Assembly (NCBI RefSeq): GCF_007994225.1
Contig: NZ_VLLL01000005.1
Coordinates: 1,535,142-1,599,141 of the forward strand
DNA from: Stackebrandtia albiflava
GTDB taxonomy: Bacteria > Actinomycetota > Actinomycetes > Mycobacteriales > Micromonosporaceae
Length of the DNA stretch: 64,000 bases
Direction: 5' to 3'
A program made the position numbers and the translations under genes. Each line of letters starts with the position of its first letter. Position 1 is the stretch's first letter. The notes under the pieces are model-generated. The model was not told the DNA's origin, searched no databases, and saw nothing but the letters and a program-made list of their open reading frames with translations. Below are positions 59,594 to 64,000 of the stretch, in pieces.

Positions 59594-61662
59594 CCGACGA
59601 AGCCGCCGCCCAAGCCGTCCTGCGCCGCCTGGTCGGTGACCACGCCACACTGCGCACCGACCAGTGGCGCGCCATCGACGCCCTCGTACGGGAACGGCGA
59701 CGCGTACTGCTGGTCCAACGCACCGGATTCGGCAAGTCGGCGGTCTACTTCGTGGCCACGGCACTGCTGCGGGAACGCGGCGCCGGCCCCACCCTCATCG
59801 TGTCGCCCCTGCTGGCGCTCATGCGCAACCAGATCGCCGCCGCCGAGGCCGCCGGCATCCACGCCGCCACCATCAACTCCGCCAATCAGCACGACTGGGA
59901 CGACGTCGCCGCGCGGGTGGCCGCCGGAGAGGTCGACGTCCTACTGATCAGCCCCGAACGCCTCAACAACCCCGACTTCCGGGACCAGGTGCTGCCCAAA
60001 CTGGCGTCGGCGTGCGGAATGCTCGTCGTCGACGAGGCACACTGCATCTCCGACTGGGGACACGACTTCCGGCCGGACTACCGGCGGCTGCGACGGTTCC
60101 TCGCCGACCTTCCCGAAGGCGTCCCGGTCCTGGCCACCACCGCCACCGCCAACGCCAGGGTCGGCGCCGACATCGCCGAACAACTCGACCGCCCCGGCAG
60201 CGAAAGCCTCGTCCTGCGGGGCGCCCTCGACCGCGAGTCGCTGGCGCTGTCGGTGGTGCGTCCCACCGACGACGCCGCACGGGTCGCCTGGCTCGACGAA
60301 TGGCTGCCCAGGCTGCCCGGCAGCGGCATCGTCTACACCCTCACCGTCGCCGCCGCCGAGGACGTCGCCGCATACCTGGCCTCACGCGGGCACTCGGTGG
60401 TGTCCTACACCGGGCAGACCGAACCCGCCGAACGGCAACAACGCGAAGCCGACCTGTTGGCCAACCGCGTCAAGGCCGTCATCGCCACCTCCGCGCTCGG
60501 GATGGGATTCGACAAACCAGACCTGGGATTCGTGGTGCACCTGGGCGCCCCCTCCTCCCCGGTCGCCTACTACCAGCAGGTCGGCCGCGCGGGCCGCGCC
60601 ACCGCCCGCGCCGAGGTGATCCTGCTGCCCGGCGCCGAGGACGCCCGCATCTGGCGGTACTTCGCGTCCCTGTCGTTCCCCGAGGAGGAGCAGGTCCGGC
60701 GGACACTTCGGGCACTGGAGGCCGCCGACGGCCCGATGTCCACGTCACGGCTGGAGACCGCCGTCGACCTGCGCCGGTCACGACTGGAACTGATGCTCAA
60801 GGTCCTGGACGTCGACGGCGCGGTACGACGCGTCCGGGGCGGCTGGGAGGCCACCGGCCGACCGTGGCGGTACGACACCGACCGTTACCGGCGGGTCGCC
60901 GACACCCGCGACCACGAGCAACGACGCATGCGCGACTACGCCGACACCACCGGGTGCCGGCTGGAGTTCCTGCGTCGCGAACTCGACGACACCACCGCCC
61001 GCCCGTGCGGCAGATGCGACAACTGCGCCGGTCCCCGGTTCACGTCCCAGGTGTCGGCCACGGCACTGGAGTCCGCCGCCGAGACACTGCGACGCCCCGG
61101 CGTCGACTTCGAACCCCGCCGGATGTGGCCCACCGGGATGGCGTCACTGGGCGTCGGCCTCTCCGGCAGGATCGACGCCGGGCTGCTCGCCGAACCCGGG
61201 CGGGCACTGGCCCGGTTGTCCGACATCGGCTGGGGCACCGCCCTGCGCCCGGTCCTGTCCGGCGGGGACGGGCCGGTCCCCGAACCGGTGTTCGCCGCGG
61301 TCGTCGAGGTGCTGGCCTCCTGGGAGTGGCAACGCCCCGACACCGTCGTGTCGGTCGGCTCACTCACCCGACCGGCCCTGGTCACCGGCCTCGCCGAACG
61401 GATCGCCAAGGTGGGACGCCTGCGGTACGCCGGGACGATGCGCCGCCACCACACCGCCACCCGCCACACCGGCAGCAACAGCGCCCAACGGCTCCGGCAG
61501 GTACACGACGCCTTCGAGGCACCCGAGATCCCGCCCGGCTGCGGAGTCCTCCTCGTCGACGACCTGCGCGACTCCGGTTGGACGTTGACCGTGGCGGCGG
61601 CCGCGCTGCGCCGCGCCGGAGCCGAACGTGTATACCCGCTGGTCCTGGCGTTGGACGGCTGA
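59590..61662 (+). CDS. RecQ-family DNA helicase fused to a phosphoribosyltransferase-like domain
   Basis: A 690-residue protein. The SF2 helicase part has RTGFGKSA (44-50, K49), DEAH (148-151), [22 protein letters not shown] and QVGRAGRA. The RecQ zinc site follows with C456, C473, C476 and C479. The last 200 residues differ from RecQ: they end in [26 protein letters not shown] (V-D-D at 656-658), the PRPP-binding loop of type I phosphoribosyltransferases. Such fusions occur in actinomycetes; the PRTase could act as a nucleotide sensor. GTG 59590 overlaps the stop of the oxygenase gene. Confidence 0.85.
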   Translation: MTDEAAAQAVLRRLVGDHATLRTDQWRAIDALVRERRRVLLVQRTGFGKSAVYFVATALLRERGAGPTLIVSPLLALMRNQIAAAEAAGIHAATINSANQHDWDDVAARVAAGEVDVLLISPERLNNPDFRDQVLPKLASACGMLVVDEAHCISDWGHDFRPDYRRLRRFLADLPEGVPVLATTATANARVGADIAEQLDRPGSESLVLRGALDRESLALSVVRPTDDAARVAWLDEWLPRLPGSGIVYTLTVAAAEDVAAYLASRGHSVVSYTGQTEPAERQQREADLLANRVKAVIATSALGMGFDKPDLGFVVHLGAPSSPVAYYQQVGRAGRATARAEVILLPGAEDARIWRYFASLSFPEEEQVRRTLRALEAADGPMSTSRLETAVDLRRSRLELMLKVLDVDGAVRRVRGGWEATGRPWRYDTDRYRRVADTRDHEQRRMRDYADTTGCRLEFLRRELDDTTARPCGRCDNCAGPRFTSQVSATALESAAETLRRPGVDFEPRRMWPTGMASLGVGLSGRIDAGLLAEPGRALARLSDIGWGTALRPVLSGGDGPVPEPVFAAVVEVLASWEWQRPDTVVSVGSLTRPALVTGLAERIAKVGRLRYAGTMRRHHTATRHTGSNSAQRLRQVHDAFEAPEIPPGCGVLLVDDLRDSGWTLTVAAAALRRAGAERVYPLVLALDG

Positions 61663-61760
61663 ACCACGGGACCTGTCGATGCCGTTCTCGTGGTGTTTCC
61701 ATGGCCGCGGCGGGCAGTCTCATCCGGTCCGGGGCGTCCGTCCCCGGCAGGAGGTGAACC

Positions 61761-61958
61761 ATGAGACCGTTCCGTGCCCTGGGCGACGCGCTGCTGGCCC
61801 GCCTGATCGACCCGGCCACCGCCACCGCCGCCTGTGACCCGCGAAGCTGGACCGAGGTCCGCTGCGCCAGCGGCCGCCGCATGACCCGCGGCTGCCAACT
61901 GTCCCCCGACTGCGTCATCACCTGCGGCGCGTGGCGCGACTCCGGGGTCGGCTGCTGA
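61761..61958 (+). CDS. Cysteine-rich small peptide B, paralogue of peptide A
   Basis: A 65-residue peptide. The N-terminus MRPFRALGDALLARLIDPA then TATAAC parallels that of peptide A, and the cysteines are at 25, 35, 45, 51, 55 and 65. Conserved around them are PRSW/TRSW, G-R-R, P-x-C, T-C-x-A-W and the terminal Cys. No hydrophobic signal is present. ATG 61761 has a very strong AGGAGGTG at five bases, so translation is likely. It follows the helicase gene by 98 bases and is followed by a hairpin. The family is not recognised; a secreted or modified cysteine-rich peptide is a reasonable guess. Confidence 0.68.
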   Translation: MRPFRALGDALLARLIDPATATAACDPRSWTEVRCASGRRMTRGCQLSPDCVITCGAWRDSGVGC

Positions 61959-61962
61959 CACA

Positions 61963-62007
61963 CGGGCGGCCGGAGCCGGGGGCCACCCGCCCGGCAACGG
62001 CCGCCCG
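61963..62007 (+). terminator. Hairpin after peptide B
   Basis: CGGGCGGCCG (61963-61972) and its reverse complement (61998-62007), 10 bp each, around a 25-base GC-rich loop. It lies just downstream of the peptide stop. Confidence 0.4.
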
Positions 62008-62018
62008 GACCCGTCCAT

Positions 62019-62024
62019 TACGGT
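62019..62024 (+). promoter_or_regulatory. -10 box of leaderless CPT-like gene
   Basis: TACGGT ends six bases before ATG 62031. Confidence 0.5.
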
Positions 62025-62030
62025 GTCACG

Positions 62031-62552
62031 ATGGCCGTTCAAGTGATCGTTCTCAATGGCGGGTCGAGCTCCGGCAAGACCGGCATCGCACGCTGCCTGC
62101 AAACGATCCTGCCGCACCCGTGGCTGGCGTTCGGCATCGACGACCTGGTGTCGGCCCTGCCGGCCACCGGCGGAGGCATCGACTTCGACGCCGACGGCGG
62201 CGTCACCGTGCACACCGCGTTCCGGGAACTGGAACGCGCCTGGATGGCCGGTATCGCCGCCACCGCGGGCGCCGGCGCCCGCGTCGTCGTCGACGACGTG
62301 TTCCTGTCGGGCGTGGAGTCGCAGCGGCGGTGGCGGACCGCCCTGTCGGGCCTGTCGGTGCTGTGGGTGGGGGTGCGCTGTTCCGCCGAGGTCGCCGCCG
62401 ACCGTGAGGTCGCCCGAGGCGACCGGGCCGTCGGCATGGCCCTGCGGCAGGCCGAGTCCGTCCACACCGGTGTCGGCTACGACCTGGAGGTCGACACCAC
62501 CCACACCGAGGCGATGGGCTGCGCCCGCATCATCGCCGGATTCATCGACTAG
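62031..62552 (+). CDS. Chloramphenicol 3-O-phosphotransferase-like kinase
   Basis: A 173-residue P-loop kinase of the CPT family. Walker A is LNGGSSSGKTGIAR (K16). D37 in GIDDL is at the position of the catalytic Asp of the Streptomyces venezuelae enzyme. The C-terminal signature DRAVGMALRQAESVHTGVGY with the following DLEVDT is strongly conserved in the family. It may inactivate chloramphenicol or phosphorylate a related hydroxyl compound. It is leaderless and ends ten bases before the CdiI-like gene. Confidence 0.83.
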   Translation: MAVQVIVLNGGSSSGKTGIARCLQTILPHPWLAFGIDDLVSALPATGGGIDFDADGGVTVHTAFRELERAWMAGIAATAGAGARVVVDDVFLSGVESQRRWRTALSGLSVLWVGVRCSAEVAADREVARGDRAVGMALRQAESVHTGVGYDLEVDTTHTEAMGCARIIAGFID

Positions 62553-62561
62553 ACCCGTCAC

Positions 62562-62981
62562 ATGGTTCGCCGCCGTTCACCGGCACCGTCCGCCGGCGGC
62601 CCCTGCCTGGACGACGTGGACGGCCCACCGTGGCCGCCGGCACCGGCCGACGCCACGCGACTGGTCGCCGCCGCGCACGCGCTGCGGCGGGTCCCGCTGG
62701 ACTCCCTGGACGCCGGTGCCCTCGGGCTCCTCATCGGCCAGGACGTCGGACTGCCGCACCTGCTGCCCCGGGCCGTCGCGATGCTGCGCGACGATCCGTG
62801 GACCTGCGGCGGCCACTACGACGGCGACCTGCTGGCCGCGGTCGTGTCGCGGCACCCCCACGTGTGGACGGGGACGCCGGAGGCGGCCCGGGCACTGCGT
62901 GAGATCCTCGACGGCCTCGACCTGCCGCCTCGGTTGCGCCCCGCCGCCCGGGCACTGGCGGCGGCGTTCCCCACCGACTGA
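62562..62981 (+). CDS. CdiI-like immunity protein
   Basis: A 139-residue protein resembling the immunity proteins of contact-dependent growth inhibition systems. The recognisable segments are VDGPPWPPAPADATRLVAAAHALRRVPL, LGLLIGQDVGLPHLLPRAVAML and YDGDLLAAVVSRHPHVW. No toxin gene is adjacent, which makes it an orphan. ATG 62562 is nine bases after the preceding stop, and TAGACC ends six bases upstream. Such orphan immunity genes are common and protect against neighbours' toxins. Confidence 0.65.
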   Translation: MVRRRSPAPSAGGPCLDDVDGPPWPPAPADATRLVAAAHALRRVPLDSLDAGALGLLIGQDVGLPHLLPRAVAMLRDDPWTCGGHYDGDLLAAVVSRHPHVWTGTPEAARALREILDGLDLPPRLRPAARALAAAFPTD

Positions 62982-62991
62982 CCCGGCGGGT

Positions 62992-63666
62992 TCACGCCCA
63001 GTACGCCGCGTCTTCGGGTTCGCGCAGGAAACCGGCCCTCGACGGCCGGTCCCACCACCACGGCAGACCGGTCGGCGCCCACGCCGGGTCGGGAGCGAAG
63101 TCGCACCAGGTGCCGTCGAACGGGAACCGGCGTTCCTGCGCCAGCTCCGCCAACCGAAGCCCCTCGGCCCGCACCGCCCTGCCCGTCGCCTCGTCCCAGA
63201 AGTGCGGGTGCCCGGTGCGGGCGGCGAACTCGTCCTCGTCCTTCCACCGCCACGGCCCGTCGGCCGGCACCCACACGTCCAGTTCCTGGTCGACGGTGTC
63301 GATACCGCCCGGCCACCGGTGCGCCGGCTCCTCCAGGTTCACGTACCAGCCCCGGAACGTCCCGTCGGGCCGGAAGAACCACCACACCGAGTGCGCGCCC
63401 CGCCGCGGCGTCCACATCAGGACACCGGGACCGCGCCACGCCCCCCACGTCAGGCAGGTGACCGCCCGCACCGCCTCCGGCACCGGCAGGCCGCGCACGG
63501 ACCCGCCGTCGGCGAGCGACCGGTCCATCACGACCGAACCCGGCGCCACCCACATCAGCGTCCCGGTGTCGTCGTCGGCCACCACCCGCCCGCACACGAC
63601 ATACCCCAGGCGCCCGTCGTAACGCAGATACCGCCGCAGCACCGTCTCACCGGTCTGGAACCTCAC
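62992..63666 (-). CDS. DUF402 domain protein
   Basis: A 224-residue protein. The DUF402 fold is seen in GTLMWVAPGSVVMDRSLADG, then HSVWWFFRPDGTFRGWYVNLEEP and the metal-site pattern IDTVDQELDVWV, with a C-terminal helix and the strand KDEDEFAARTGHPHFWDE. Relatives include nucleoside-diphosphate phosphatases that depend on divalent metal. GTG 63666 lies six bases after TACGGT, so it is probably leaderless; the ATG at 63768 is not favoured. It converges with the CdiI-like gene and diverges from the channel gene. Confidence 0.82.
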   Translation of the reverse strand: MRFQTGETVLRRYLRYDGRLGYVVCGRVVADDDTGTLMWVAPGSVVMDRSLADGGSVRGLPVPEAVRAVTCLTWGAWRGPGVLMWTPRRGAHSVWWFFRPDGTFRGWYVNLEEPAHRWPGGIDTVDQELDVWVPADGPWRWKDEDEFAARTGHPHFWDEATGRAVRAEGLRLAELAQERRFPFDGTWCDFAPDPAWAPTGLPWWWDRPSRAGFLREPEDAAYWA

Positions 63667-63672
63667 CGTCCG

Positions 63673-63678
63673 ACCGTA
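63673..63678 (-). promoter_or_regulatory. -10 box of leaderless DUF402 gene
   Basis: TACGGT on the minus strand ends six bases before GTG 63666. Confidence 0.5.
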
Positions 63679-63771
63679 CCGTCCCGCCGGCCGCTCCGGT
63701 GGTTCCGCCGGGTCGCTTCGGGCCACTACCCTCGGTCCGGCCCCGACACCGAGTTTCCGGAGAACCACCTC

Positions 63772-64000
63772 ATGCCGTTGCTGAGATCGCAGACCGAACT
63801 ACCCCGCGTGGAGGCGTGGGAACGCCGCTTCCACATACCCCTGACGATCCTGGCGGCGGTGTTCCTGGTCGCCTACGCGGTCCCGATACTGTGGCCGGGG
63901 CTGCCGTCGTGGGTGCACACCACCGCACTGGCCGTGGACGTCCTGGTGTGGGCCGCGTTCGGCGTCGACTACGTCGCGCGGCTGATCATCGCGGAGAACC
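63772..64000 (+). CDS. Potassium-channel-like protein, N-terminal fragment
   Basis: The first 76 residues are in the window; the gene runs off the right edge. The sequence includes VEAWERRFHIPLTILAAVFL, AYAVPILWPGLPSWV and VLVWAAFGVDYVARLIIAE, which fit the S1-S2 region of bacterial voltage-gated-type K+ channels (first helix, outer loop with Pro, second helix with the D-Y-x-x-R-L motif). The pore and any C-terminal RCK domain lie outside. ATG 63772 is preceded by GGAG at about nine bases. Confidence 0.7.
   Translation, partial: MPLLRSQTELPRVEAWERRFHIPLTILAAVFLVAYAVPILWPGLPSWVHTTALAVDVLVWAAFGVDYVARLIIAEN

Noticed and set aside
1-64000. CRISPR arrays, tRNA/rRNA genes, insertion sequences
   Set aside because: No regularly spaced repeats, cloverleaf-like segments, transposase frames or terminal inverted repeats were noticed by eye; covariance and repeat searches were not possible.

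Overview
The window is high-GC DNA from an actinomycete. The signs are a strong G/C preference at third codon positions, many GTG starts, an AfsR/SARP-type regulator, mycothiol-era DinB and DUF664-type proteins, several ECF sigma factors of the ECF41 and ECF42 type, a GPP34-domain protein, and many genes whose start codon lies six or seven bases after a TANNNT box (leaderless transcription). No rRNA, tRNA, CRISPR array or insertion sequence was recognised. The family or genus cannot be fixed from the sequence alone.

Layout. 1-8.6 kb: mannose-6-phosphate isomerase, a VOC protein, a CPA1 Na+/H+ antiporter, a Tat-exported DUF4185 protein, a YCII/ECF42 sigma pair, and a translationally coupled rhomboid / Nudix-GNAT / phosphodiesterase operon with a long leader. 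8.9-12.7 kb: small enzymes, an Lrp regulator, a GPP34 protein, a GNAT protein and an MFS exporter. 12.9-22.8 kb: a class II lanthipeptide cluster. It has a 978-residue SARP regulator, divergent from a 67-residue precursor, a LanM synthetase, an ABC exporter without a leader peptidase, and a bicovalent BBE-type flavoenzyme. SARP-like heptamer repeats lie in the divergent promoter and an attenuator-like hairpin lies between precursor and synthetase. 22.9-35.2 kb: housekeeping and stress genes, an ECF41 sigma factor divergent from its carboxymuconolactone-decarboxylase partner, an MFS pseudogene, and a zinc-ribbon/coiled-coil protein with an AT-rich promoter.

35.4-48.7 kb: a HelR-type RNA polymerase ATPase, a small six-cysteine peptide (peptide A), an AraC/VOC pair, a lone tyrosine recombinase, a second ECF41 sigma factor, a UvrA-like duplicated ABC ATPase, a LysR/flavodoxin divergent pair, and an ArsR-SRPBCC fusion preceded by a 36-bp palindrome. 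48.8-64 kb: a secreted metzincin, glutathione peroxidase, an APH(3')-like kinase, a large membrane protein, a stand-alone TipAS domain, exonuclease III, a HhH-GPD glycosylase-like protein, a run of leaderless genes ending in a RecQ-phosphoribosyltransferase fusion, a second six-cysteine peptide (peptide B, paralogous to A), a chloramphenicol phosphotransferase-like kinase, a CdiI-like immunity protein, a DUF402 protein and the start of a potassium channel.

How the parts fit. The clearest pathway is lanthipeptide production: regulator, precursor, dehydratase/cyclase, exporter and a probable oxidative tailoring enzyme. Separately, the window is rich in predicted antibiotic-tolerance functions (HelR, UvrA-like ATPase, APH-like and CPT-like kinases, TipAS drug-binding domains). 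The two paralogous cysteine-rich peptides, 24 kb apart and with no modification enzyme beside either, are the least explained genes here. All functions are inferred from sequence motifs by eye; no database search was possible.
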